DNA of 64,000 bases from Caldilinea sp. CFX5 (GTDB taxonomy: Bacteria > Chloroflexota > Anaerolineae > Caldilineales > Caldilineaceae): contig QWII01000058.1 of assembly GCA_021405325.1 (NCBI GenBank), positions 1 to 64,000 on the forward strand. The letters run 5' to 3'. This document shows, one piece after another, positions 1 to 8,646 of the stretch (its first letter is position 1; every line of letters starts with the position of its first letter). The translations under genes and the position numbers were made by a program. The notes under the pieces were generated by a model. That model saw only the letters and a list, made by a program, of their open reading frames with translations. It ran no database searches and was not told the origin of the DNA.

Positions 1-63
1 AAGGGGAGGAACAGTTCCTCCCCTTACCAGGGGGAGGGTAGGAGGGGGTGGCTTGGTAGTTAC
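1..63. repeat. Right half of a palindromic GTAAC-type element cut by the window edge
   Basis: Bases 1-25 form a near-perfect palindrome of 12-base arms around one base. The C/G-rich stretch after it looks like the second half of a larger palindrome. The last 13 bases, GCTTGGTAGTTAC (51-63), match 12 of 13 bases of the right terminal repeat of the element at 23734-23816. I infer that this is the right half of a third member of that family, with a different hairpin core. The left half lies outside the window. Confidence 0.5.
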
Positions 64-335
64 GTTCAGAGAAAGACGGTTGTGACGCCGCGACCGGCCA
101 GTCACGAGACGGAAGTGAGTACAATGGTGGAAAGAAGGTTGTACCCAATTGCGCCTAGTCTAGCAGAAAGGTAGCGGCTGGGGTACGCGGAAAATACGGG
201 TTTTGCGGGAATAGAGTACGGTATTTTATCTAGTAGCAGTACGGGGCAATGTAAACTGATTCTGTAAGGAGTATTGCGTTTAAGGAGAGGCTATATCAGC
301 AGAAATTATGCAACCAGTGAAGCTGTACCGTCCTG
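64..335. other. Non-coding stretch downstream of the LuxR-type gene
   Basis: No convincing open frame is present. The only structure I see is the dispersed repeat at 159-227, which recurs at 5955-6024. It lies on the 3' side of the minus-strand regulator gene. Confidence 0.5.
159..227. repeat. Dispersed repeat, copy A (3' flank of LuxR-type gene)
   Basis: About 69 bp that aligns with 5955-6024 at roughly 80 percent identity by eye, starting TCTAGCAG and ending GTACGGTATTTT. It lies about 110 bp beyond the stop of the regulator gene at 336-3365. The second copy lies beside a relic of another LuxR-type gene, so the repeat is probably the shared 3' flank of a duplicated gene unit. Confidence 0.65.
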
Positions 336-3300
336 TTACAATCCCTTTTCTACCACCCACGCCGCGATCTGGACACGCGACGTAAAGCCTAATTTGTTCA
401 AGATGTTGCTCACATAACCTTCGACCGTGCGCTCACCGATGACCAGCGCTTCGGCAATGGCGCGATTGGATTTGCCCTGGGCAATCAACACCGCCACTTC
501 GCGTTCGCGGCGGGTCAGCCCATGATACGTCTGTCTCATTGGCAGGGGTGAGGTGGTGGGTTGTGGTTGTGACATCATGGCATTGGCCTGGCGCACAAAG
601 TTGTTGCGTAATTCCGGATCAGGAACAGTGGCGGCGATCGCGTCGATGACTTGGCGGGCGTCGGCAAAGGCTTGCCTTGCTTCCACAGAACGTCTTTGGG
701 CTTGATAGAGCTTACCAAGCGCAAGGTGGATACGCCATAATAATCTAGGCGTGCCATAGGCCCGCACCGTGCGTTGGGCGGCAGTGAGGGTGCTCTCGGC
801 TTCTCCCCACTGACCAATGCCAAGCAAGCCCTCAGCACGCAATTGGGCCAGATGGGGCATTGAGCCAATCGCCTCCTGTGTTATCGCGCTGCCTGCTGGC
901 TCTGTTTCTGGCCGGTTGCGCGCGATCAATTGATCAATGATCGACAAAGCATGGGTGAAGTTGCCTTGACGTACGGCAAGCTCGGCGCGACCGCGCCACA
1001 GCCAACGCTGGCCGGCTGTTTTCATCGGCAAATCGGGCGGCGCCACCCTATTCAGCAACGCTTCGGCTGCGCCAAGTTCGTCTTGCTCTAACAAGAGCGC
1101 AATGAGATAGCCGGCGGTGAGTCGGGCATGAAACAGCGAGCCAAGTTCGTTCGCTAAGGCCAGGGCTTGCTCTAAGTAACGCCGCGCCAAGGGCAGGGCG
1201 AGCAAATCGCTATAGAGGATGCCCAAACAGTACTGCGTAAGGCAGATCCACTGCCGGTGTCCGATTTCTTCGGCAATCGCAAGGCCACGGTGCGTTTGGG
1301 CGAGCGCGGCGCCATATTGCCCCAGGGCGCTCAATGGGTAGGCGGCTATGCCCAGGGCATACGCTTCCCCGGCGCGCCAGCCAATCTCCTGTGCAACTTG
1401 CACAGCTTGCTCATTCCAACGACGGCACTCTAGGAGAGTCACAGCGGCGGCACGCCCGACATCATGCAAACGATTCATGCCGGCCAGTGAGAGCGTCGCT
1501 AGACTGGAGGACAACCCTTGCCGGCCATCCAGTTGTTGGAACAGGGCAATTGCTTCTTTGAGGTGAAGCGCGCCCTGTTGCACATTACCGGAAAGGAGAT
1601 GGGTCATCCCCAATAGATCAAGGGTTTGCGCCAGACCACGCCGATTCTGTAGCGCTTGAAAAATGGGTAGCGCTTCTTGATGATAGCTCAGGGCTTTTTG
1701 CGGCTCTTCCCCATGATTCAGATGCCAGTTGCCCACCCGATTCAGGCTGCGCGCCAGCGTGCTGGCATCAACCAGGGTGCGCGCTATCGCTAATGCTTGT
1801 TGATAGTAGTCACCCGTTTGCGTATAATCACGCGCGGCCCACAATTGCCCCAAATTAAGCAGCGCCCGCCATTCCAGTTGACTGTTGCCAGTGGTGCGGG
1901 CCAGGTGGAGTACCGTTTCATGATCGGCGCGCGCCTGCTCAAAGGCGCCGACTAGGCCATAGGCCAGGCCGCGCACCCGATATAGATCGGGCAGAGCAGC
2001 AGTTTGGTCCAAGTGGTGGGCAGCCTCTAGCGCCCGTGTGAATTGCTCAATGGCGGCGTGCGGGGTGTAGAGCGCCCGCGCCTGTTCACCGGCGCGACGG
2101 GCATAGTCTAGCACTTTTTCCCAGGCGTCGGCTTCATAAAAGTGGTAGGCTAGGTCGGCTGCGTAGCTTTCTAACGATGGCGCATAGAGCTGTTCAAGCG
2201 CTTCAGCAATCCGCCGGTGGAACGCCTTTTGTTCACGCGCCAGTAATTGGCTGCAAACCGCCTGGCGCGTCAGCGCATGGCGAAAAGCAAAGCGTTCAGC
2301 CGAAGCCTCAACCACCAATTGAGCGGCCAGCAACTCTTTGATCTGCGTCAGTAGTTCTCCTTCCGTGTAGCCGGTAACGGCTTGCAGCACGGCAAAGTCA
2401 AAGTGCTGGCCCGCTACCGCAGCTACGGTCAAGGTATAGCGCGCCGCCGCACTCAGTTGTACAACACGCCGCTGCACAGCATCCTGCACAGTGCGCGGGA
2501 TCTGCAGGTCATTCATCGGTTTGCGATCCCAGACACCATCGCTGTAAAAGACATCACCCGTAGCGATCAGCGCTTTTAACACCTCTTCAATGAAAAAGGG
2601 ATTGCCATCGGTTAAGCGGCAAAGCGCGTCTAGAAACTCGGTGCGCACCGGCCGTCCTAAGGCCAAGATGGCGCGCAGCAGGGCATCTACCTCCGCCGGC
2701 GTGAAGCGCGGCAAGGCCAACTCTACTGGCCGCTGTTCGCGATCCAACGCCGCCAAAAAGTGGTGCAGCGTCGGGTGAATTTCATCACTGCGATAGGTGA
2801 GCAACAGGAGCAAAGGGTGCGTTGCCGTCCGGTGCGCCAGATAGCGCAGAAATTCTAGGCTGGTCTCATCGCTCCAGTGCAGGTCTTCGATGATCAGTAA
2901 GAGGGGGGCGGGCAACTGGGTGAAGAAGTGGGTTAACATCGCAAAGAGACGCCGCTTTGTCGCTTCGGGGTCAAGGCGGGGCGTGGGGTGAAGGTCGTGC
3001 AACGCCGGCGCCAGTTCAGGCAGCAGCTTGACCACTTCCGCCGCTAGCGGGCCAAGCAGGGTTGTTACTTCACTGAGAGGATGGCGCGCCAGGCAGGTGC
3101 GTAGCAGGTCGATCAGTGGAGCGTAGGGGAAGAGTCGATCCGGTTCAAAGCAGCGGCCTTGCACTGTTTGCCACCCCTGCCGTTCGGCGCGCTGTCGCAC
3201 TTCGGTCGCTAGCCGCGATTTGCCGATGCCCGCCTCGCCGGCGACAAGCACAACCTGACTGCGCCCCTGGTTGCCCTGCGCCAGCCAGGGGTCAAACGTC

Positions 3301-3365
3301 GCCAGTTGTGGGGCGCGCCCGATGAAGATGGTGGAAACGACCGATTTATCGAGGAGTGGCGCCAT
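336..3365 (-). CDS. LuxR-family transcriptional regulator with AAA/STAND ATPase and TPR region (MalT/LAL type)
   Basis: Large (1009 aa) ATP-dependent regulator. An N-terminal P-loop ATPase has Walker A GEAGIGKS near residues 43-50 and a Walker B-like segment LLLIIEDLHW. A long helical TPR region follows, and a LuxR/GerE helix-turn-helix occupies the last 65 residues (LTRREREV...GERTVEGYVSNIL). The family (LAL/MalT-like) binds ATP and often a small ligand and activates transcription. The target is unknown, since no adjacent gene is an obvious client. I chose the ATG at 3365 because GGAGGG lies just upstream of it and the ATPase homology begins soon after; the frame stays open further upstream without a good ribosome site. 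Parts of a paralogue survive at 4310-4450 and 6051-6110. Confidence 0.85.
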   Translation of the reverse strand: MAPLLDKSVVSTIFIGRAPQLATFDPWLAQGNQGRSQVVLVAGEAGIGKSRLATEVRQRAERQGWQTVQGRCFEPDRLFPYAPLIDLLRTCLARHPLSEVTTLLGPLAAEVVKLLPELAPALHDLHPTPRLDPEATKRRLFAMLTHFFTQLPAPLLLIIEDLHWSDETSLEFLRYLAHRTATHPLLLLLTYRSDEIHPTLHHFLAALDREQRPVELALPRFTPAEVDALLRAILALGRPVRTEFLDALCRLTDGNPFFIEEVLKALIATGDVFYSDGVWDRKPMNDLQIPRTVQDAVQRRVVQLSAAARYTLTVAAVAGQHFDFAVLQAVTGYTEGELLTQIKELLAAQLVVEASAERFAFRHALTRQAVCSQLLAREQKAFHRRIAEALEQLYAPSLESYAADLAYHFYEADAWEKVLDYARRAGEQARALYTPHAAIEQFTRALEAAHHLDQTAALPDLYRVRGLAYGLVGAFEQARADHETVLHLARTTGNSQLEWRALLNLGQLWAARDYTQTGDYYQQALAIARTLVDASTLARSLNRVGNWHLNHGEEPQKALSYHQEALPIFQALQNRRGLAQTLDLLGMTHLLSGNVQQGALHLKEAIALFQQLDGRQGLSSSLATLSLAGMNRLHDVGRAAAVTLLECRRWNEQAVQVAQEIGWRAGEAYALGIAAYPLSALGQYGAALAQTHRGLAIAEEIGHRQWICLTQYCLGILYSDLLALPLARRYLEQALALANELGSLFHARLTAGYLIALLLEQDELGAAEALLNRVAPPDLPMKTAGQRWLWRGRAELAVRQGNFTHALSIIDQLIARNRPETEPAGSAITQEAIGSMPHLAQLRAEGLLGIGQWGEAESTLTAAQRTVRAYGTPRLLWRIHLALGKLYQAQRRSVEARQAFADARQVIDAIAATVPDPELRNNFVRQANAMMSQPQPTTSPLPMRQTYHGLTRREREVAVLIAQGKSNRAIAEALVIGERTVEGYVSNILNKLGFTSRVQIAAWVVEKGL

Positions 3366-3482
3366 GTTGCTTGCCCTCCGCACACAAGCTGTCTCTATTA
3401 TAGCAAGCTTACGTGCGCAGGGCAAGAGGTGTTGCAAACTTTTGCAATGAGACCGAGAATGGCAAATAGGACGCGAAAAGGG

Positions 3483-4234
3483 TTAGGGCAGCGAAACCCA
3501 AACACCATTTTGATGCGAGTGAATGGCGGCGTCAATGACTTTTTGCGCCTTCAGTCCGTCATGGAAGTTTGGTGATATGGGCTGATCCGCCAGGATCGCA
3601 TCGATAAATTGGCGATCCCCAATTTACCGCTCACCCTGGTGATGTCGCCGACCAACCAATGGGCCAAATCGATCATGTGCGACCCAAGATCGCCCAACAT
3701 GCCATTGCTGCGCTGGGCATCAAACCGCCACCGATATAGCCCTTTGCGTCCGAATCCACCCAGATAGCGGATTTGGAACAGATAGGGCCGACCGATATAC
3801 CCTTCACTGACAAGTTGGTGAAGATAGCGATAGTGCGGCATCCAGCGCGCTGTGAAAAAGACCATGTGTTTGATGCCTACGGCCTCGGCCTTTTCGGTCA
3901 TAGCGCGTGCCTCTGTCGCATTCATAGCCAGCGGTTTTTCACAAATGACATGCAGGCCGGCGTCGAGGGCAGCCATTGTCATGGCATAATGGAGATCATC
4001 AGGCGTAGCAATAACCACCGCGTCCAACTGCGCTTGGGTTATCATCTCACGATAATCGGTGTAGATAGCTGGAATATTATATTTGTCTGCCATCTCTTGG
4101 GTGCGCCCTGCGTTTCGTCCACAGATAGCAGCGAGATGAGCTTGTGGATGGCTTTTCAGATTGGGCAGATGCACGAGATCGGCATACCAACTTGTGCCGA
4201 TAACACCTACACGAACATGATCAATGATTGACAT
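3483..4234 (-). pseudogene. Gfo/Idh/MocA-family oxidoreductase, internally deleted and frameshifted
   Basis: The first 200 or so codons encode a clear NAD(P)-binding Rossmann fold (VGVIGTSWYADLVHLPNL) with the family EKP motif (HVICEKPLA) and the start of the alpha/beta domain, through GSHMIDLAHWLVGDI. Around 3611-3635 the frame shifts. The next frame (to a stop at 3483-3485) encodes the typical C-terminal tail FIDAILADQ, then GLKAQKVIDAAI, then HQNGVWVSL. Roughly 130 residues of the middle are missing compared with the usual 340-390 residues, so this is a deletion plus frameshift rather than one miscalled base. The ATG at 4234 follows AAAGG. The original enzyme was probably a sugar or inositol dehydrogenase; it cannot work now unless the short N-terminal piece folds alone. 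Confidence 0.85.
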
Positions 4235-4309
4235 GATTAGCGCACCTTTCTCTAATCCCTTGATTACGACCAACTATCGTAGCACTTACGCATGTCAGGC
4301 TCCCCTCCT

Positions 4310-4450
4310 GGCAGTTGCCAGCACTAGCGCTTGTTCCATCTGTTGTTGCGCTATGGGCACCATGAGTAGATCAAGATAAATATAGGCGAGATAGCGCTGG
4401 GCCAGGCACATCCACTGATGATGCTCAATCTCCTGGGCAATCGCCAGGGC
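4310..4450 (-). pseudogene. TPR-segment relic of a second LuxR-type regulator
   Basis: About 47 codons that align with the TPR region of the protein encoded at 336-3365: ALAIAQEIEHHQWMCLAQ here against GLAIAEEIGHRQWICLTQ there, followed by LDLLMVPIAQ against SDLLALPLAR. Similarity stops abruptly near 4310, where the sequence runs into GCACTTACGCA (4282-4292), a variant of a motif found elsewhere in the window. No ATPase or DNA-binding part is present next to it. I read it as debris of a paralogous regulator gene. Confidence 0.7.
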
Positions 4451-4548
4451 GCGCTGCACCGGATTAGTAAACGGGGGGTATTTCACCTCAGGATGTAGCA
4501 GGGCAGTTGAAACTGTCGGCTAACAAGACATAGTTGCGGGTTTTAACC

Positions 4549-5880
4549 CTACTGCTTGACCCCCACAGCACAGTGATGCGGCCAGGTAATAAAGTAAGTA
4601 CCGTCTGCTGCCGCCCGGTCTACACCGGCGAGGTACTCTGCGGTTTCAGCGGGCGTAAATGCAGCAAAGAGGAAGCTGTGTAACAGGCTCTCGACGGCGC
4701 CGTAAGGATTGTCAAAGGCAACCAAGTGCGGCCAGGTGCGGATATGGGCAAGCGTGCTATTATGGAAACGCCGGTAGAGAGTGGCCGAGGCGCAACTCTG
4801 CCTTTCATCTTCAGGCTGCCAGGGTCGCATTTCTAGGGGCGCCTTCAATTCCTGGCGGACAGGGACATTGACGGTGTACGCCAGATCACGCGCCCGCACA
4901 ATCACACCAATGCGACCGCCCGGTTTGGTGACCCGCACCAACTCACGCAACATTTGATCGGCATCCACTTCTTCCATGACTGTAGTCGAGAAAACTACAT
5001 CGAAGTGCTGGTCAGGGAAGGGCAATGCTTCGGCATTGCCTTGCTGAAAGGTGATCAGGTGATCCACTTGCTCGGCTTTGGCCAGCACCTGCGCTTCTTT
5101 TAACAAAAACGGATTGATATCTACACCATGAATAGGATTCTGTCCCTGCATGCGCCGGGCCAACCAGCGGTCGATTACGCCGCTGCCGCAGCCCACATCG
5201 AGAACGCGTTCGCCGGGTTGCAGGTCAATCTCTTCAAAGAGGTTGCGCACCATACGCAAGTAGCCCGCCGATTGGCCGCGCTGCTCTAAAAAGGGCATCA
5301 GTCCCAATTGAGGGCCACCCAAGACAATGGTGCAAAAGTGTTGGCTCAATTGCGCAACCAGCGGCTCCCATCCTGAAGGCGCCAGTCCCAGCGGCAGCAA
5401 GATCAAGGGTACACCCTGCCCGCTGATTTGATAGAAAATGCCGGCTACTTCACCCCGTTCGGTGCGCAAAGTTGCCTGGGAGACCGCTGACGCCCTACCT
5501 GAGTCAGACAGAAATTGCGTCAACGTCGTCGTGATTTCTTCAGCGCGATCGTTGGCGACATCAGTCCAGAGAGCAGTTTTATAGCCGGTAGCGACGACAG
5601 CTTGGGCATCCGGCAATGTGGGCAACGCAGCAGCCACTCTTTCGCCATCAATGGGTTGATCGCCGGTAAAGATCAACAGCCGTTCTCCCAACGGTGCGAG
5701 CTGATGGGGGGCAATTTCCATTGGGTAGAGCAAACTCAGCGAAGCGATCCGCTGCGGATAGTGCGTCGCTAGACCACCCCAATCATCCGGTAGCCGCGCC
5801 GCAAAATGAGCACGTTCCAGACCCAAATGGGCCATCAGTTGGCAAAGCCGTTCTTCGATCGGGTTGTGTTGCTGAACCAT
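4549..5880 (-). CDS. Alpha/beta-hydrolase-like domain fused to class I SAM-dependent methyltransferase
   Basis: A 443-residue protein. Residues about 220-350 hold a class I methyltransferase fold: motif I VLDVGCGSG, an acidic strand end (HGVDINPF), NAEALPFPDQHFDVV and the post-motif KPGGRIGV. The first 200 residues resemble parts of an alpha/beta hydrolase (DDWGGLATHYPQRI, then a second hydrolase-like strand PLILLPLG), but I cannot identify a complete Ser-His-Asp triad. The methyl acceptor is unknown; the methyltransferase part resembles small-molecule (UbiE/arsenite-type) enzymes. AGGAGAAGG lies just upstream of the ATG at 5880. Neighbours are gene relics, so there is no operon context. Confidence 0.75.
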   Translation of the reverse strand: MVQQHNPIEERLCQLMAHLGLERAHFAARLPDDWGGLATHYPQRIASLSLLYPMEIAPHQLAPLGERLLIFTGDQPIDGERVAAALPTLPDAQAVVATGYKTALWTDVANDRAEEITTTLTQFLSDSGRASAVSQATLRTERGEVAGIFYQISGQGVPLILLPLGLAPSGWEPLVAQLSQHFCTIVLGGPQLGLMPFLEQRGQSAGYLRMVRNLFEEIDLQPGERVLDVGCGSGVIDRWLARRMQGQNPIHGVDINPFLLKEAQVLAKAEQVDHLITFQQGNAEALPFPDQHFDVVFSTTVMEEVDADQMLRELVRVTKPGGRIGVIVRARDLAYTVNVPVRQELKAPLEMRPWQPEDERQSCASATLYRRFHNSTLAHIRTWPHLVAFDNPYGAVESLLHSFLFAAFTPAETAEYLAGVDRAAADGTYFITWPHHCAVGVKQ

Positions 5881-5954
5881 AACCTTCTCCTTGAATTTAC
5901 AGGACTTACGCAGGACGGTTCATATCGATAAGGATAACTCGCCGTTGGGTCTAC

Positions 5955-6024
5955 TCTAGCAGAGAAGCGAAGGGCAGGGTACGTGGAAAGTACGGGAGTT
6001 TGCGGGAAGATAGTACGGTATTTT
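5955..6024. repeat. Dispersed repeat, copy B
   Basis: Aligns over 70 bp with 159-227. It lies 27 bp beyond the stop of the GerE relic at 6051-6110, in the same relative orientation as copy A to the intact regulator gene. This supports one ancestral unit of gene plus 3' flank. Confidence 0.65.
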
Positions 6025-6050
6025 GGAACGCAACGGTACGGAGAAGGAAT

Positions 6051-6110
6051 TTATGGGGAGGTACGGTGCAGCCCTTTCTCTACCGCCCAAGTGGCGATCT
6101 GAGTGCATGC
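6051..6110 (-). pseudogene. C-terminal GerE/LuxR HTH relic
   Basis: Read on the minus strand this encodes TQIATWAVEKGL before a stop at 6051-6053, against VQIAAWVVEKGL at the end of the intact regulator. An in-frame stop occurs a few codons upstream, so only the last helix of the DNA-binding domain survives. Together with the TPR relic at 4310-4450 it suggests that a second regulator gene once occupied this stretch. Confidence 0.6.
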
Positions 6111-6190
6111 GCACTCAATGCGCTAGCAATACCCTTAGATTTGGGTGCTACCTACTTGCTTTGTTACGCGCAATCTGCTACGCTTGTTCT

Positions 6191-8617
6191 ATGGATGTTC
6201 TACGTGGCGTGATTGAACGCATCACCTATCATAATGAAGAAACCGGCTACACCGTCGCCAAGCTGACGCCGGAATTCCGCGCCCAAAGTGATTACGGGCA
6301 AGGCAGCTTCGGACGTAACCGCGAAGTTGCCATTATTGGTACGCTGGTCGGCGTAAATGTGGGCGAGTCGGTCGAGCTGACCGGGCGCTGGACGATTCAT
6401 GCCGAGTATGGCCGGCAGTTTGTGGTCGAGGGGATGCGCACGGTGTTGCCGGCGACGGTCGCCGGCATCGAAAAGTATTTGGGCAGCGGGCTGATTCGTG
6501 GCGTGGGGCCAGTGACGGCCAAGCGCATCGTGAAGCACTTTGGCGTAGAAACCCTCGCCGTGATTGAAGAACAGGCCCACCGTTTGAACGAAGTGCCAGG
6601 GGTTGGGCAAAAGCGCGTCCAGATGATCATGACGGCTTGGCAGGAGCAGAAGGCGATCAAAGAGGTGATGCTCTTCCTGCAAAGTCACGGCGTCAGCACG
6701 AGCCTGGCCACCAAGATTTACAAGTTTTACGGCGATGACGCCATTGGCATTGTGCGCCAAGACCCCTATCGACTGGCGCGTGATATTTTTGGCATCGGCT
6801 TTTTGACGGCGGATCGCATCGCCCAATCGATGGGGCTGGCGCCTGATTCACCGCAACGGGTGGCCGCAGGGGTGGCTTACGCCCTGAATCAGGCGACCGA
6901 GGAAGGGCATGTTTTTTTGCCCACGTCGGAATTGGTGAAACAAGCCGGTGAATTGCTGGGCGTTAGCCGCGATGAGATTGGCATCGGCGTCGTGCGCCTC
7001 TGGCATGATGATCAGGTCAAGGTCGCCGTACAACCGGGGGATGTGGAACTGGCGCCCCTTGTGAACATACCGCTCGACGATGAGATCCCCAAACTGATTG
7101 CCGAAGGCGGACAACTTTATGCGGTAGCGACCAGCACCCAGGCCCAACAAATTTTGGACGAAGAACGGGCCATCTACTTGACGCCCTTCTACTATAGCGA
7201 GCAAGGGGTCGCCAATCAATTACAGCGCTTGATGCGGCTGGGGGAAAGCAGCTTTGCCCGCTTTCAACAACGCCAAGATTGGGAGAAACTGCTGTCAGCG
7301 GCTGAGGTGACAACAGGGTTACGTCTGGCCCCACAACAAAGGAGCGCGATTCAGGCGGCGCTTACCCATCGCGTCACTGTATTGACAGGCGGTCCTGGGA
7401 CTGGCAAGACAACCTCGATCCGTATATTATTGCAAATTTGTGACCAACACCGTTACCGAGTCGTACTAGCAGCGCCGACAGGCCGCGCCGCCAAACGCTT
7501 GGCTGAGACCACGGGGCGTGAAGCAAAAACGCTCCACCGCCTGCTCGAATTCAAGCCCGCCGAAGGCATGTCCTTTCACCGCAACGCCGACAACCCGCTG
7601 GAAGGCGACCTACTGATTGTCGATGAAGCCTCCATGCTCGATCTGCTCTTGACCAATCACCTGCTCAAAGCTATTCCACCGGGGATGCACCTACTGTTGG
7701 TCGGCGATGTCGATCAATTGCCCAGCGTTGGTGCAGGGAATGTGCTGAAGGATATTATTGCCGCCATTGAAGAGATTAATTCAAGGCATGAATCACGCGC
7801 ATCGTCATCCAGTCACCTTGTCACCTTGTCACCCGGTCATCCGGCCACCGTCATCCGCCTGCAAACCATCTTCCGCCAGGCGGCGGGCAGTTTTATCATT
7901 ACCAATGCCCATCGCATCAACCAAGGGGAGATGCCGACGGTTGACAATGAGACGGCAACCGATTTTTTTCTCTTCCGCACCGACGAGCCGGAGCGGGCCG
8001 CGCAGCTTTGCGTCGAATTGGTGCAGAGTCGCATTCCCAAGCGTTTTGCCATTCCGTCCAGGGATATTCAGGTTCTTAGCCCGATGCACCGGGGGATTAT
8101 CGGCGTGGGCGCGCTCAATGAAGCGTTGCAAAATGGGTTGAATCCGGCCGCGCCGCAGAAGCCGGAAAAGCGCGTGGGCAACCGCATCTATCGCATCGGC
8201 GACCGGGTGATGCAGATCCGCAACAATTATGATAAAGATGTCTATAACGGTGACATGGGCGCGATCCAGGCGCTAGACATGGAGATGCAAAAGGTAACGG
8301 TCAACATTGATGGGCGCGCTGTGGTTTACGATTTTCTCGAATTAGATGAACTGGTTCACGCCTACGCCGTAAGTGTCCATAAGAGCCAAGGCTCAGAATT
8401 TCCGGCGGTGGTCATTCCCGTGCTGACCAGCCACTATATGATGTTGCAACGCAATCTTCTCTACACCGCGGTCACGCGCGCCAAGCGTTTGGTCGTTTTG
8501 GTCGGTCAACCCAAAGCAATTGCCATGGCCGTGCGCAATGACAAGGTGACGCAAAGGTTTACAGGGTTGCGTGAACGTTTGACGAGTCGGCTCGAATCAA
8601 GCATAATAGGTATGTAA
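6191..8617 (+). CDS. recD2: RecD2-like (YrrC-type) SF1B DNA helicase
   Basis: ATP-dependent 5'-3' DNA helicase of the RecD2 family, which acts in DNA repair and replication without RecBC. An N-terminal OB-like domain (VLRGVIERITYHNEETGYTV) is followed by helix-hairpin-helix segments (GVGPVTAKRIVKHFG, VPGVGQKRVQ). Then come Walker A GGPGTGKTT near residue 400, Walker B LLIVDEASMLD near 478, LVGDVDQLPSVGAG, and the UvrD-C-like motifs VSVHKSQGSEF and YTAVTRAKR. At 808 aa it is close to B. subtilis YrrC. The ATG at 6191 starts the first homologous residues, and upstream codons are antisense to a relic. No clear ribosome site precedes it, so it may be leaderless. An 8-bp repeat array is embedded in frame at 7804-7850, between two conserved motifs. 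Confidence 0.9.
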   Translation: MDVLRGVIERITYHNEETGYTVAKLTPEFRAQSDYGQGSFGRNREVAIIGTLVGVNVGESVELTGRWTIHAEYGRQFVVEGMRTVLPATVAGIEKYLGSGLIRGVGPVTAKRIVKHFGVETLAVIEEQAHRLNEVPGVGQKRVQMIMTAWQEQKAIKEVMLFLQSHGVSTSLATKIYKFYGDDAIGIVRQDPYRLARDIFGIGFLTADRIAQSMGLAPDSPQRVAAGVAYALNQATEEGHVFLPTSELVKQAGELLGVSRDEIGIGVVRLWHDDQVKVAVQPGDVELAPLVNIPLDDEIPKLIAEGGQLYAVATSTQAQQILDEERAIYLTPFYYSEQGVANQLQRLMRLGESSFARFQQRQDWEKLLSAAEVTTGLRLAPQQRSAIQAALTHRVTVLTGGPGTGKTTSIRILLQICDQHRYRVVLAAPTGRAAKRLAETTGREAKTLHRLLEFKPAEGMSFHRNADNPLEGDLLIVDEASMLDLLLTNHLLKAIPPGMHLLLVGDVDQLPSVGAGNVLKDIIAAIEEINSRHESRASSSSHLVTLSPGHPATVIRLQTIFRQAAGSFIITNAHRINQGEMPTVDNETATDFFLFRTDEPERAAQLCVELVQSRIPKRFAIPSRDIQVLSPMHRGIIGVGALNEALQNGLNPAAPQKPEKRVGNRIYRIGDRVMQIRNNYDKDVYNGDMGAIQALDMEMQKVTVNIDGRAVVYDFLELDELVHAYAVSVHKSQGSEFPAVVIPVLTSHYMMLQRNLLYTAVTRAKRLVVLVGQPKAIAMAVRNDKVTQRFTGLRERLTSRLESSIIGM
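7804..7850 (+). repeat. Octamer tandem array inside the recD2 coding sequence
   Basis: Successive 8-base units: GTCATCCA, GTCACCTT, GTCACCTT, GTCACCCG, GTCATCCG, then a degenerate unit. Three units make 24 bases, so the array can lengthen by threes without breaking the frame. It encodes a Ser/His/Thr/Pro-rich linker between VLKDIIAAIEEI and VIRLQTIFRQA, where related helicases have no insert. The same octamer fills the gap at 29767-29862. Confidence 0.75.
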
Positions 8618-8646
8618 ATTTTTTCACAATTTCAGAAAGGATTCCG

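Larger units (their letters stand above)
5881..6190. other. Intergenic region made of relics and repeat copy B
   Basis: No gene. It holds a GGACTTACGCA motif (5902-5912), the dispersed repeat copy B (5955-6024) and a minus-strand relic of a LuxR HTH end (6051-6110). The plus-strand frame of the helicase is open back to 6023, but it runs antisense to the relic, so it is not coding. Confidence 0.6.

Noticed and set aside
6023..6190. N-terminal extension of the helicase gene from an upstream ATG
   Set aside because: The extra codons lie antisense to a LuxR relic and across a dispersed repeat, and family homology starts at 6191.
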